From NCBI RefSeq assembly GCF_051020765.1, contig NW_027469552.1:39579-103578 (forward strand): 64,000 nt of DNA, written 5' to 3'. A program made the position numbers and the translations under genes. Below the pieces are notes generated by a model, which saw nothing but the letters and a program-made list of their open reading frames with translations, did no database searches and was not told the DNA's origin. Below, one piece after another: positions 37,199-52,200 of this stretch (within the stretch, counting starts at the first letter, position 1; each line of letters starts with the position of its first letter). The DNA comes from Lasioglossum baleicum. Its lineage: Eukaryota; Arthropoda; Insecta; Hymenoptera; Halictidae.

Positions 37199-40100
37199 CG
37201 TTACTTACTGCTATGGACACAAAATTTTATCCGTAGTCCTTATCTTCCGAGAACGCATCCACTTGCAGCGCTTGGCTTGCATAGTTTTCACCGAAATAAA
37301 TTAGTAGACATTTTGGCAGAGGAATTCCTTATTTTCAACTACGAGTAGCAGAATCGAAAGTCAAACCGTTCGAGAACGCAGCCATCTCCTTTGAGAGTGG
37401 CACAGCTACGTCAATACCTTGAACTGTCATATGATACCGAGAATCAAACCAGGTATTCCAGGAGCATATCCGCTGGTCAGTGTTGGCAGTAGGCACCATA
37501 ATGCACGCTATGATTGTTGAAGCAGGGCACCAAGCCGTTGTAGAACATTACCTATAAGTGTAGGGTCAATGTTCTGACAGAATGCCTTACACTCTGAACA
37601 ACTAGCCAGATATATCGGGATGAAAACACCGTGATCAAAGGTACGAACTATTATACATTTTGATGACGAGCACGACAATTTCATGTATGAATTAGAGGAT
37701 CGTTAGTAACGCCGTTCGAGAACGTTGACACATTCTGTCAGAGGCGAACCGCTAAGTCAATAGCTCCATCAATCCTGTGATTCGGAGAGACAAACCGGGT
37801 ATTATGGGAGTGAGTCTGCTGTTGGTTATTGGCAATAGACACCTTAATTCTCGGTTTGAATATTACAGTAGAGCGTCAAACCGCTTTAGAACGTGACCAA
37901 TTGGTGTAAAGTCAAACACATTGCCGATGGCGTTACGCTCGGAGAAGAAAACTCGCCGTTTGGAGAGTATAACTTCGTGTTCAGAGAAATGATATTGTCT
38001 CCAATTCTGTGGTGGACGCCTTAATTTCATGTATGAATTAGGAGATCGGGGGTCAAACCGTTCGAGGATATTACCACCTTCTATGAGAGACGAACGGCTA
38101 AGTCATAAGCTTCACCTAACCTGTGATTCCGAGCGTCATACGAACTATTCCGGGACTATTACTCTGACCAGTATTGACAATAGAGAGCTTAATTCACGGT
38201 ATGAATATTAAAGAAGTGCATCAGACCGTTATACAGCTTTACCCATTCGCATAGCGTCAAACATTCTACCGAAGATCTACCATATCGTGACGCTAGCCCG
38301 CTGTGTCGAGAGTATTGCTTCGTGATCAGAGGAACAAATTGGTATACATTTTAGTGACGGGGACTTTTACTTCGTGTACGAATTAGATTATCGACGATCA
38401 AACCGCTCGAGAACGTTATCGCCTTCTGTGAGGCCCGAAGGGCTACGTCAATAGCGTCACTTATCCCGGGATTCGGAGAGTCAAACCAGGTATTGTAGGA
38501 GTAAGTCCGCTTAAGAATGATGGCAATAGATACATTCACTCACTGTTCGAATATTCAAAATAGAGCGTTAAAACGTTTGGGTACGTTACCAATTGCTATA
38601 AAGTCCGAGGCTTTACCGAAGACCTTACCCTCGAAAAAAATAACACGCTGTATCGAGATTATCACTTCGTGCTCAGAGAAAAAAATTACTATTCATTTCA
38701 GTGACGCGCACCAGAATTTCATGTGTGAATTGGAATATCGAGAGTCCCAACGTTGGGGAACGGTACGACGTTCTGTGAGAGGCAAACGGCTTAGTTAACA
38801 TCTTCACCTATCCTGTGATTCGGAGAGGCAAGCAAGGTATTCCTGCAGTATATCCGCTCAACAGTATGGGCAATAGACACCTCAATTCATGGTTCGAGTA
38901 GTCAAGTAGAGCGTCGAACTGTTTGAGATCGTCGCCAATTGGTATAGAGTCAAATACTATACCGATGGCCTTACCTTCAGAGAAGATAACACGCCGATGC
39001 GAGGGTATAACTTCGTGTTCAGAGAAAGAAATTTGTCTTCATTTCTGAAACAGGCGCCGTGATTTCATGAATGAATTGGAATATCGAGCGTCAATCCGTT
39101 TGAGTTCGTTACCACATTATTTGAGTGTCGAACAGCTGAGTCAAATGCTTCACATGCCTGTATTACAGGATCGAGGGCCAAATCGTTCTAGAACGTTACT
39201 ACCAGCCCTGTGATTCGGGCGGCTGAGTCAATAGCTCTACCTATCCTGCGATTCCGAAAGTCAAACCAGATATCCCGGCAGTAAATGCGCAGTACAGCAT
39301 TAGCAATATATACCTTAATTCACGGATTGTTTATTAAAGCCGAGTGTCACACCGTGTGGGAACGTTAAATTTGCTATAAAGCCAAACGTTTTAGCGAATC
39401 TCTTACTTAACCCGCCGTATCGAGAGTATAGCTTCATGTTTAGGGAGAAAATTAGTGTTCAATTTAGTGCCGGGCCACTTTGTTCATATATGAATTTGAA
39501 TATCGAGGGTCCAGGCAGTTGGAGAACGTTACCTCCCTCTTTGAAATTTGAATGGCTATGTCAATAGCTTCACCTGTCCTGTGAATCCGAAAATCAAACC
39601 TGGTATTACGGGAGTAAATACGCCGAACACTATTAGCAATAGATACCTTACTTCTCTGTTCGAATATTAAAACAGAGCGTTGCACAGTTTATGAACGTTC
39701 CCTGTTTCTATAAAGGCAAACGATTTATCGAAAATTTTGCCGCCGGAGAAGCTTTCCCGCCGTATCGACAGTATGACTTCGGGTTCAGAGAAGCAAATTA
39801 GTATTCATTTCAGTGACGAGCGCCTTTACAACATGTATGAATTAGAATATCGAGTGTCAAACCGTTCCGGATCGTTATCACCACCTTTGATAGTCGCACA
39901 CTTAAGTCAATTGCAGCACCTCTCCTCTGATTCCGGGAGGCAAATTCGGTATTGCAGAAGTACATGCGCTGAACAGTATTGGCAACTGGCAGCTTACTTC
40001 ACGGCATTAATATTAGTGTAGGAAGTCAAACCGACGGAGAACATTTCCAATTCGTATAGAATCATTCCTTCTTCGAATACCTTACCTTCCTTATCCCAAT

Positions 40101-43100
40101 CCTGCCGGATCGAGTGTCCTGCTTGGTGTTAACAGAAATAAGTTAGTAGACAATTTAGGGGACCGACACCACATGTTTCGGTATAAGTATCAAAATCGAG
40201 AGTCAAACCGTTCGAGAACGTTACTACCCTCATTGAAGTTCGAACGGATAAGATAATGGCGTCACTTATCCTGTGATTCCTAGAGTTATACCATGTACTC
40301 CGAGAGTAAATACTCAGAACATTATTTGCAATAAACACCTTAATTCACTGTATGAATATTAAAGCGGACCGTCTTACTGTTGTAGAACGTTACCTATTCC
40401 AATAGAGACATACTTTCTACCGATGCCCATACCTTCCGCGAACATCACCGGCTACATCGGGAGTATAATTTCGTGTTCAGAGAAAGAAACTAGTCTTCAT
40501 TTGAGTGACGGGTACCTTATCTTCATGTGTCAATTAGAAGATCGTCGTTCAAACAGCTCGAGAACGACACCACCCTCTTTCAGTGTCGAACGGATAACTC
40601 GATAGGTCCACCTTCCCTGTGACTCCGAGAGGCAAACCAGGTAGTCAGAGAGTAAATCCGCTGCAGAGGATTGGCAATAGATAACATAATACGCAGAGTG
40701 AAAATTAAAATTGAGCGTACACCGTGTTAGAACGTTATCAATTGCTATACAGTCAAACGTATCGCGCAATGCCTTACGGTCCGAGAAGCTAATCCGTCGC
40801 ATCGATAGTATAGCTACGTGTTTAGGGATACACATAAGTACACATTTTAGTGACTGCGACATTTATTTCATTATGAATATGTAAATCGAGGATTGAAACG
40901 TTCGGGAACATTACCACTTTCTGTGAGAGACGAACGGCTATGTCAGTAGCTTCACAATATCTTCTGATTCCGAAAGTAAAACCAGATATTCCGGAAGCAA
41001 GTGCGCTGTACATTATCAGGAACAGACACCTCAATTCATGGATTGAATATTAAAGCAGGCCGTCTAACCGTTGTAGAACGTTACCAATTGCTACAAAGTC
41101 AAACGTTTTAAGGAAGACCTTATCGCCCGAAAAATTAACCGCTATACCAAGAGTATTACTTCGAGGTCAAAGGAGCTAAATAGTATAGATTTTAGTGTCG
41201 GGCAACTTAATTTTATCTATCTACAGATGATCGTGAGTTAAACCGTTTGAGAACGATCCCACCTTCTTTTAGAGTGGAACGGTTAATTCAATAGATTCGC
41301 CTATCCTGCTATTCCGATAGGCAAACCAGGTATGCCGGAAATCAATCCGCTGTACACCATTGGCAAAGGACACCTTAATTCACGTTTTGAATATTAAAGT
41401 GGAGCGTAGAACCGTTTGAGAACGTTACCAGTTGGTATAATGTCAAATGTTATACTAATTGCCATACCTTACCGAGAACTTATCCTGCTGCAGCAAGCGG
41501 GATGCCTAGGGTAACCGGAAACAAACCAGTACTCATTGTAGTGACTGACACTTTAATTTCACGTATGAATGAGAAGATCGCAAGGCGAACCTTTCCAGAA
41601 CGTTTCCACCTTCTTTAAGAATCGCACATATATGACAATAGCTTCACCTATCCTTCGATTCCGAGAGAAATACCAATTATTTCAGAAGTATATCCGCTGA
41701 ACACTATTGGCAATGGATACCTTATTTCACAGTTTGAACATCAAAGTAGAGTGCAAAGCCGTTTGAGAACGTTACCAATTGCTACAACGTCATACGCCTT
41801 ACCGGGTACTTTGCTCTTCCGAAAACATAACCTGCCGTATCGTGTGTATAACTTCGGGTTTAGCGAAACAAATTAGTCGACACTTTAGCAGACGCACACC
41901 GTATGTCCATATATGAACAACAAAATCGAGAGTCAGACCGGTAGAGATCGCAACCACCTTCCTTGAGAGTCACACAGCTACGTCAATACCATGACCTCTC
42001 CTGTGATTCTGAAAGTCACACCTGGTATTCCGAGAGACCATACGCTGTACACTATTGGCAATGGACACCTTAGTTCACGGTTTGAATAGTAAAGTAGAGC
42101 GACAAACCTCTTGAGAGGATTGCCATTTAGTATAAAGTCAAACACTTTACCGATGGCCTTACCTTCGGAGAAGCTATCCCATCGTATCGAGAGTATAACC
42201 TGGTGTTCACGAGACGAAATTAGTAAACATTTTAGTGACGTGGTCCTAAGTTTCATAATAAATAAGAGGAGCGGGGATCACACCGTTCGAGAAAGATACC
42301 ACCTACACTGAGACTCGGAGGGCTAAGTCAATAGCTTCATACATCCTGTGATTGCAAGAGGCAATGGAGATATTTCGGGAGTAAATGCGCTGCACATTAT
42401 TGGAAATATATATACCATTATTAGCGGACTGGATATTAAAATAGAGCGTCACGTTGTGTAAGAACGTTATAAATTGATATATCGTCAAACGTTCTTTCCG
42501 AAAGACTTATGGGCCAAAAAGCTGACCCGCCGAATGGTGCGTGGAACGTTGTGTTTACAGAAACACATTAGTACTCAATATAGCGACTGCACCTTACCAT
42601 CATGTATGAATAAGGAGATTGAAAGTTATACCGTTTGACATCGTTACCATCTTCATGAATAGTCGCATAGCTATGGCTATAGCTTCACCTACCCTGTGAT
42701 TCCGAGAGTCAAAAAAGTCATAACTGGAGCAAGTCCGCTGAATTATAAAGGCAAATGACACCATAATTCACGGTGTGAGTATTAAAGTAGAGAATCCAAC
42801 TGTCACAGACCATTATCAATTGGTATAGAGTCACACTTTTTACCAAAGGCCTTGCCATCGGAGAATATAACTCGCTGCATCGAGATAATAATTTCGAGTC
42901 CAAGGTAACAAATTAGCATTCATTTTAGTGACGTACACCTTAATTTCGTGTACCAATTAGATGACCGAGCGTCAAACCGTTCCACAACGTTACCACCATC
43001 TTCGAGAACTGAACCTCTAAATTAATAGCTACAACTATCCTGTAATTACGATGGTCAAAGAAGGTATTCCGGGAGCCAATCCACATAACACTACTAACAA

Positions 43101-45654
43101 CGGACATCTTAATTCACGGTATGAATATTAAAGTAGATGCTCAATCCGTCGGAGAACATTACCAATTTGTATAGAGTCATTCTTTTTACCGAATACATTA
43201 CCTTCCTAGATCCTAACCGGCTGTAACTATTGTCATTCTTAGTGCTTACGGAAATAAATTATTAGATATTAAAGCAGAGGCACAACATATTTTGATATAT
43301 GAATTAAACGATCGATTGTCAATCAACTCGAGAACGTTACCATACTCTTTGAGAGGCGATCGGCTAATTCAATAGCTTGTCCTGTTCCAAGATTCCAAGA
43401 GTCAAACCGTGATCTCCTGGAGTAAATCCACGGAACAGTATTGGCATATACACTTTAATTCACGGTTTCATTATTAACTTAAAGTGTCAGACCGATGCAG
43501 AACGTTACCCTTTGGTATAAAGTCATTTTCCTTACCGAATACCTTACCTTATGAGAACCAAACCTGCTATACCCAGTGTCTTAGTTATCGTCCATGGAAA
43601 CAAATTAGTGAACGTTATAGCAGATGCACACCTTATTTTCACGTAGGAACAGAACTATCGGGATTCAAACCGTTTGAGAACGTTAGCGCCTTCTTTGAGT
43701 GTCGAACGGATAAGTCTAAATCTTCAGCCATCCTGGGATGCCGCGAGTGAAACCAGTCATTCTAGGAGTACATCCGCTGTACAGCATTGGCAACATACAT
43801 CAAAATTCTCGGCATGAGCATTAAAGCAGAGTGTCTAAACATCTGAGGTGGTTACCAATTTGTATAAAGTCATACACTTCTTCTCATACCTTACCTTCAC
43901 AGAACATAAGGCGCAGTGTCGTGGGTATAGTATCCCGTCCTGAGAAACAATTGTGAATACATTTTAGAGGCTGGCCCCTTAAATTCATGTATGAATTAGA
44001 CGATCGAGTGACAAACCGTTCGACCACGTTACCACCTTCTATGAGAGTCGAGCGTCTGAGTCACCAGCTTCACCCATCCTGTGATTCCGAGAGTGAAGCC
44101 TGGTATTCCACGAGTAAGTCCAATGAACGGAATTCGCTATATACACCCTCATTCGCGGTATGAATATTACAGTAGAAGGTCTATCTGTCGGAGAACATTG
44201 CCAATTATTATAGAGACATTCTTTTTACCGAAAACGTTACCTTTCCAGAACCTAACCCGCTGTAGCGTGTATCATGCCTAGTGCTCTCGGATAAAAATTA
44301 GTAGACATTTTCGCAGACGGACACCTTATATTCATGTGTGAATAGAATAATGGAGAGTCAATCCGTTCGAGAATGACCTTCCTTACACCTTCCTTAAGAG
44401 TCGAACGGCTTTGTCAATTGCATCACACAGCGAGTGATTCCGAAAGTTAAACCAGATATTTCTGGAGTATACGCGGTGTGCAGTACTGGCAACAGGCACC
44501 ATAATTCACTGTTTGAATATTAAACTAGCGCGTCAATCCGTCGGCGAACATTACCAACTCGTATCCTGTTACCGATTACCTTCCCTTCAGAGAAGTTTAC
44601 CCGCTGTGTTTATAGTACAGCTTCGTGTTCAGAGGATCAAATTACTGAGCAGCTTAGTGACGGGGACCTTAATTTTATTATGAATAAGAAGATCGAGCAT
44701 CGAAGCGTTCGAGGACGCAACCACCCTCATTGTGCGTCGCACTGCTATATCGGAAGCTTGACCTATACTGTGATTCCGAGAGTCAAACCAAGTATTCCGG
44801 GAGTCCATCCGGTGCACAGTATTGATAATTGACACCATAATTCATGATTCTAATCTTAAAGTAGAGCGTCGAACCGTTGTTTACTTTACCTACAGAATCA
44901 AACTCAATACCGATGGCGTTTCGTCCCAAGTAGTCCAACCCGCTGTAGGTAGTGCCTTGCTTAGTGTTCATGGAAACATATAAGTTAACGTTATAGAGGC
45001 GCGCACCCTAATTTCATGTATGAAATACCAGATCGTGCGTCAAACCGTTCGAGAACGCTACCGACATAGTTGAGAATCGAACGGCTAAGTCAATAGCTTC
45101 ACCTATTCAGCGATTCCGAAAGTCAAACCAGGTATTCCGGATGGGAACCCGCTGAAGACTATTGGCAATAGATACAGTAATTCGTGGATTGAATATTAAG
45201 GAACAGCGTGGCACCGTGCGAGAAGCTAACCCGCCGTACCGAAGGAATAACTTCATGTTCTGGGAAACAAATTAGTATTCACTTCAGTGTCGGGCACCTC
45301 ATCTTCACGTATGAACTTGAAGTGCGAGATTTAGACCGCTCTAGAATGATACCACCTTCTGCGAGAGACAAACGGCAACGTCAGTAGCTTCAGATATTCT
45401 GTGATTCGGAGAGTCAAACCAGGTATTCCTGGGGTAAGTTCGTTGATCATTATTGGCAATAAAGCCAAAATTCAAGGTTTGAACATTAGAGCTGACCGTG
45501 AGCACTTGCAGATTGTTACCAATTCCTATAATGTCAAACGTCATTCCGAAGACCTTATCCTCGGATAAACTAACCTACAGTATGGAGAGCATAACTCCGT
45601 GCTCAGAGAAAGGAATTAGTATTCATTTCTGTGACGGGCACCTTAACATCATGT

Positions 45655-45700
45655 ATGAATAAAATGATTGAGGGTCAAGCCAGATACTCCGGGAGTAAAT
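45655..45700 (+). repeat. Satellite B monomer with internal deletion
   Basis: gattgagggtcaag is followed directly by ccagatactccgggag. The dyad motif and the ctaagtcaatagcttcacc segment, about 90 bp, are missing. The lost piece lies between two similar words (gggtcaaacc and gagtcaaacc), so slippage or recombination at short homology is likely. Confidence 0.7.
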
Positions 45701-48519
45701 GCTCTGCGCAGTATTGGCATCAAACATCCTATTTCACGGTGTAAGTATTAAAGTTCAGGGTCTAGCTGTTGTAGGGTGTTACGGAATTGTTTAGAGTCAA
45801 ACCGTTAGCGCATGCCATACCTTGCTAGAAGCTATCCCGGGATATCGAGAGTAAAACTTCGTGTTTAGAGAAGCAAATTGGTGTCCATTTTAGTGACCGA
45901 TACCGTAATATCATGTGTGAATTCGAAGCTCGAGGGCCAATCCGCTCGGGAACTATAGCACCTTCTTTGTGTGTTGAACGGCTAAATCAATAGCTTCAAC
46001 TATCCTGTGATTCCGTCAGTGAAACCCGGTATACCGGGAGTAAATACTCCACAAGGTATTGGCATTGGTCAACCTATTGCACGGGATAGATATTAAAGTA
46101 TAATGTCAAACCGTTGTAGAACGTTAACTATTTGTATGAAGTCCAATTATTTAACGAAGGCCTTACATACCGTGAAGCAAACCCGATGTATAGACAATAT
46201 AACTTCGTGTTTAGAGACGCTTGATACTATACATTTTCCATTTTCGTGATCGGCACCTTAATTTCGTGCAAGAATAAGACGATCGAGGGTCAAATATTTC
46301 GTGAACATTATCACCATTTTTTAATTTGGCAGCCGCAAGTCAATAGCTGCACCTGTCCTGATATTCCTATAGCCAAACCAGGTATTCAGGGAGTCAATCC
46401 GCTGTAAACTATTGGCAGTGGACACCTTAACGCACGGAATGAATTAAAAAGTACAGAGTCAAACCGCTGGAGCACGATAAGAATTTGTATAAAGACAAAC
46501 ATTCTACACACGGCCTTACCTTCCGAGAAGCCTAACCCGTTGCATCGAAAGTATAACATAGTGTACAAAGGAACAAATTAGTACACATTTTCGTGAGTTT
46601 CACCTTAATTTCATGAATTAATAAAAGAGCGAGGAGCAAACTGTTCCATAATGTTACCACCGTCTTTGATAGTCGCACAACTAAGTCACTAGCTTCACCC
46701 GTCCCGTGATTCCGCGAGTCAAACCAGGTATTCTAGGACTAAATCCGCTGAACAGTATAGGCAATAGATACCTTAATTAACGGGATGAATATTTATGTGG
46801 ACGGTCAAACTGACGGAAAATAGTATCAATTGGTATAAATTCATTCTTTATAACGAATACCTTGTTCTCCGAGAACCGAACACTCTGTACCGAGTATCAT
46901 GCTTATTGTTCACGGAAACAAGTTAGGAGACATCGCAGCAGGAGGATACCACATTTTCATGAATAAGTATCAAAATCGACAGTCAAACCGTTCGATAACG
47001 TTACCACCGTGATTGATGCTCGACCGGTTAAAACAGTAGCTTCAAGTATGCTGTGATTCTGCAAATCAAACCAGGTATACCTGCAGTAACTCCGCCGTAC
47101 AGTATTGGCAATCGACGTCCTATTTCAGGCTATAAGCGTTAAATTACACTGTCAAACCGTTGCAGAAGCCTAGTGGTATAGAATCAAACTTTTTACCGAA
47201 GTCCTTACCTTCCGCGAACCTATCCATGGTATCGGGAGTATAACATCGTGACCAGAGAAACAAGTTCGCATACATATTAGTACGGCCTATCATAATTTCA
47301 GGTATACATTAAAAGATCGAGGTCCAAACCGTTCCAGGTATAGAACGGCGATGGCAATAGCTACACCTATTCTGTGATTCCGGGAGTCAGACCAGGTATA
47401 TCAGGAGTAAATCCGCTGAGCACTATTGGCAATAAACACCTTAATTCACGGTATCAATATTAATGCAGACCGTCGCACCGATGCAGAGTGTTACCTATTG
47501 TAGTAGAGTCAAACCTTTTACGGAAATTCCAATCTACGGAATACCAAACCCGCTGCATCAGGAGTATATCTTCGTGATCAGTGAAACACCATAGTGTGCA
47601 TTTTCGTGACGGGCACTTTACTTTCATGTGTGAAATGGAATATCGAGGGTCAATCTGTTCGAGGACCATACCACCGTCTTTGATAGTCGCACTGCTAACT
47701 TATTAGCTTCACCTATACTGTGGCTCAGAGAGACAAACCTGGCAATCCAGGAGTACATCCGCTGAAAAGTATTGGTAATAAACACATTAGTTCACGGTTT
47801 GAATATTAATGTTTCGTGTCAAATCACTCTAGAACGTTACCTATTCGGATGGAGTCATATCTTTTACTCTAACGCCATATCATCAGAGAGGCCAACTCGT
47901 CGTTGGAAGTGTCTAGCTTATTGTACATGAATACAAAATAGTAGACATTTTGAGACGCGCTCCTAAATTTCATGTATGAATTATAAGATCCTGCGTCAAG
48001 CCTTTCGATAACGTTACCACCGTCTTAAAGAAATCGATCGGCCATGTCAATAGCTTCACCAATCATGTGATTCCAAGGGGAACGATGGTAATCCGGGGGT
48101 AAATTCGCTGAACAGTATTGGCAATGGGCATTATAATTTACGGCTCGAATATTAAAGTACAGCGAGAAATCATTTGAGAACATTGCCAATCTGTATCGAG
48201 CTAGGCTTTTACCGAAAGCCTTACCTCAAGTGAACCTAACCCGCTGTATCGAGAGAATAACATCGTGTTCAGTGGAACAAATTGTTATCCAATTCAGCGA
48301 CGAGCACCTAGACTTCATGTATGAATTGGAAGATCTAGAGTTAAACCGATTGAGAACGTTGCCACCTTCTGCGAGAGACGAAGGGCGAAGTCTATAGCTA
48401 CACCTATTCTGTGATACCAAGAGTCAGTCCAGGTATTCCGGGATCATATCCAATGAATTGTGTTGGCAAAAGGCACCTTCATTCGGGGTTTGAATAGTAA
48501 ATATAGAGCGTCATACCGT

Positions 48520-48855
48520 TTGAGAACGTTACAAATTGCTATAAACTCAAAAGCTTTACCGAAGACCTTACACTCCGAAAAACTAACCCGCTGTATCGAG
48601 AGTATGTCTTCGTGGCCAGGGAAGGAAAATAGTATAAATTTTAGTGACGGCCACCTTAACATCCTCGATGAATCAGAACATCGAGGGCCAATCCGTTCGA
48701 GAACGTTACCGCCTTGTTTGAGAGTCAACCGGAAAAGTCAGTTATTTCATGTATCCTGTGTTCCCGAATGACAAACTGGGTATTACGGGAATAAATCCGC
48801 AGAACAGTATTAGCTATGGATAACTTAATTTACGGCTCGGATATTAATGTACACA
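48520..48855 (+). repeat. Representative satellite B monomer showing the dimer
   Basis: Starting at gtcataccgtttgagaacg (48520), the related word gccaatccgttcgagaacg comes at 48687, and the next unit's copy at about 48856. The steps are 167 and 169 bp. Before each copy lies a related stretch: caccttaacatcctcgatg here and, in most units, gacaccttaattcacgg or ggcaccttaatttcatg. The 336-bp unit is therefore two related halves. Confidence 0.8.
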
Positions 48856-49194
48856 GTGAAACCGTTTTAGAAAAATACCTATTGCTATAGAGTCCAAATT
48901 TTTACCGACGTCATTACATTTCGGGAACATCTCCCGCTGCATCGAGTGTATATCTTCGTGTACAGAGAAGCAGTCTAGTAGACATTTCAGTGACGGGAAC
49001 CTTAACTTCATGTATAGCTTAGAAGTTCGTGTGTCAAACGGCTCGAGAACGATACCAATACTTATCCGAGACGAACGGCTAAGTCTATAGCATGACCAAT
49101 TCCAAGACTCCAAGAATCGAACCATGAATTCCGGGAGTAAATCCGCTTAACGGTATTGCCAATGGACAGCTTAATTCGCGGTTTGAATATTAAA

Positions 49195-49275
49195 GTAGCG
49201 CGTCAAAGTGTTTTAGGGCGTAGCCAATTTGTTTCAATAGAGCTTCAAACCGTTTGAGAACGTTTTCAATTGGAA
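49195..49275 (+). repeat. Partial tandem duplication in a B monomer
   Basis: gcgtcaaagtgttttagggc, then gtagccaattt (49199-49230), is followed by agcttcaaaccgtttgagaa, then cgttttcaattgg (49241-49273). The same 35-45 bp segment is thus present twice in a row, already diverged. Confidence 0.65.
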
Positions 49276-52200
49276 TAAAGTCAAACGTTTTATTGACGCG
49301 GATATCCTCCGAAATCACAACACGCGGTATCGTGAGTATAACAAGTTGTTCAGAGGAACCAACTACTATACATTTTAGAGACGGGCTCCTTAATTTTTGG
49401 AATGCATTAGAAGATCCAGTGTCGAACAGAGAGAAAACGTAACCACGATCATTGAGAGCAGTGCGGCTAGGTTAATAGCTACACCTTTCCAGTGATTCCT
49501 TGAGCCATACGAGGTGTTCCAGGCGTAAATGCGGTATATAGTATTGGTAACAGACACCTTAATTCACGGTTTGAATGTTAAAGTAGTGCGTCAATTCTAT
49601 TGAGAATGATACCAATTACTGTAAAGTCAAACGTTTTACCGAAGACCTTACAATCTGAAAAACGAACTCGCTATATCGAGAGTATAACTTCGAGATCCGA
49701 GGGATGAATTAGTATACATTTCAGTGACAAGCACATTAATTCCATGTATGAATTTGACGATTGTGGGCCAAACCGCTTGAGAAGGTTGACACCTTCAGTG
49801 AGAGACGAACCGCTAACTCAATAGTTTCACGTATCCTGTGATTCAGGGAGTCAAGCTTGGCATCCCAGGAGTAAATCACCTGAACAGCGTTGGCAATGAA
49901 CGGGCTTAATTAAACGGAACGAAGATTAAGGTCGATATTCAACCGTCGGTGAACATTTCGACATTGCATATGGTAAATCTTCTTACGGAAGGCCTTTCCT
50001 TCCGGGAACCTTGCTTTCTGCATGTAGTGTATAACTTCGTATTTCGAGAAGCAAATTGATATTCATTTTAGTGACAGGCATCCTAATTTCATCTACGATT
50101 AAGAAGGCCGATTTTCAAACTGTTGGAGAACGTTACCACCATATTTGGGAGTCGAACGGTTAAGTCAATAGCTTCACCTTTCCTGCTATTCCGAGAGATA
50201 AACCAGGACATCCGGGAGTCTATCCGCTGAAAGGGGATAGCAATAGACACATTAATTCTCGGTTTGCATATTATTGTCGCGAATCAAATCGTTGTAGAAC
50301 GTTACCCATTCGTATGGAGTAAATCTCTCTACCGAAGGCCTTACCTTCCGAGAAGCCCTACCCGATAAAGGGATGCCATTCATGGTATTCAGGGAAACAA
50401 ATTAGTGGACATTTTAGCAAACGGGCACGTTAATTTCATGCTGGTGCAGCCAAACCGTGGCTCAAACCGATCGAGAACGTTAATACTTCCTTGAGAGCAA
50501 ATGCCTAAGTCAGTACCTTCATCTATCTTGTATTCCCGAGAATCAATCTATGTATTCCGGCAGTAACATCCATTGAACTGGATTGGAAATAGACCCCTTA
50601 TTTCACGGCATGGAGGTTAATGTTGAGATTCAAGCCGATGGGGAACATTACAGCATGGAATAGATTCAGACATTTTGCCGACGGCATTACCTTCCGAGAA
50701 GCCGGACCTGCTGCATCGAGAACATCATATCGTGTTCAGAGGTTCGATCAACTATACATGTTAGAGACGAGCACCTTAATTTCATGCATGAAATAGAAGA
50801 CCGAGGGACGAACGCTTCGGGAATGTTACCATCTTCTGCGAGAGGTGACCGGCTATGTCAGTCGCTTTACCTTTTTTGTGATTACGAGGATCAAGCCAGG
50901 TATTCTCGGAGTAAATGCGCTGAACAATATTGGTAATAGTCACCTTAATTCATGGTGAGAATATTAATGTAGAGCGTCCAACCGTTTCAAGGAGTTGCCA
51001 TCTGGTATAAAGTCAGACACTTTACCGATGGCCTCACCTTCGGAGAAGCAATTTCGCCGTTTGGAGAGGCATAACTTCGCGTTCAGAGAAGGAAAATAGT
51101 GTGACTGACGTACGGCTAAGTCAGTAGCTACGCCTATCTTGCGATTCGGAGCTTTAAACAGATATTCCTGGAGTAAAGCCGCTGAAGACTATCCGAATAG
51201 ATACCATTCTGCACGATTTCTGTATTAAAGTAGACCGTCAAACCGTTTCAGATCATTGGCTATTAGTATGAGAACAAACACTTTAATGGTGGCCTTACCT
51301 TCGGCGCGTCTACCTCGCCCTACCGAGAGTATAACTTACTGCTCAGAGAAAGATAGTTAGTCTTCATTTTCAGTGACGGGCACATTAACTGCATGTACGA
51401 ATGTGTGTAGCTTCACCTATCCTAAGATTCCTAGAGTCAAACCTGATATTCGTGAGTAAATCCGCTGAACAGTGTTAGCAAGAGGCACCGTAATTCACGG
51501 TTTGAGTATTACAGTAGAGCGCCAAACTGAATGTGATGGTTACCAATTCCTATAAAGTCAAACGTCTTAACGATGACGTTACACTCCGAAAAACTGACCC
51601 GCTGTAATCGAGATTATAACGCCGTGTTCAGGCAAGAAAATTGTTACACATCTTCGTGGCCGGCACCTTAATTTCATGTATGAAATATAAAGATCGGGGG
51701 TCAAACCGAGTGGTGGAAGGTTGCCATCTTCTTTGAGGATGGAACAGCTGAGCCAGTAGCGACACCTGCCCGGTGATTCCGAAAGTTAAACCCGGCATGC
51801 TGGGTGTATATCGGCGGCACAGTTCTGGCCCAAAACACCTTAATTCATGGATTGAATATTAAAGTAGAGCGTCAACTCCTTTGCGAACGTTACCAACTGG
51901 TATGAGGTCATTCCTTTTACCGGTCGCCTTATATTTCGAGATCATTGCCCGCTGTATCGAGAGTATAACTTCGTGTTCAGAGAAAGAAATTAGTTTTTAT
52001 TTCAGTGACGGGCACCTTAACGTCTTGTATGAATTAGAAGTTCGAGGGTTCCGGAACGTTGCGACCTTCATTGTGGGAGGAATAGCTCGGGTCAATAACT
52101 TCACCTATCCTGTGATTCCGAGAGTCACACTAGCTATACCAGGAGTTAATCCGCAGTACACTATTGGCAATGGACGCCTTAATGCACGGTATGAATATTA

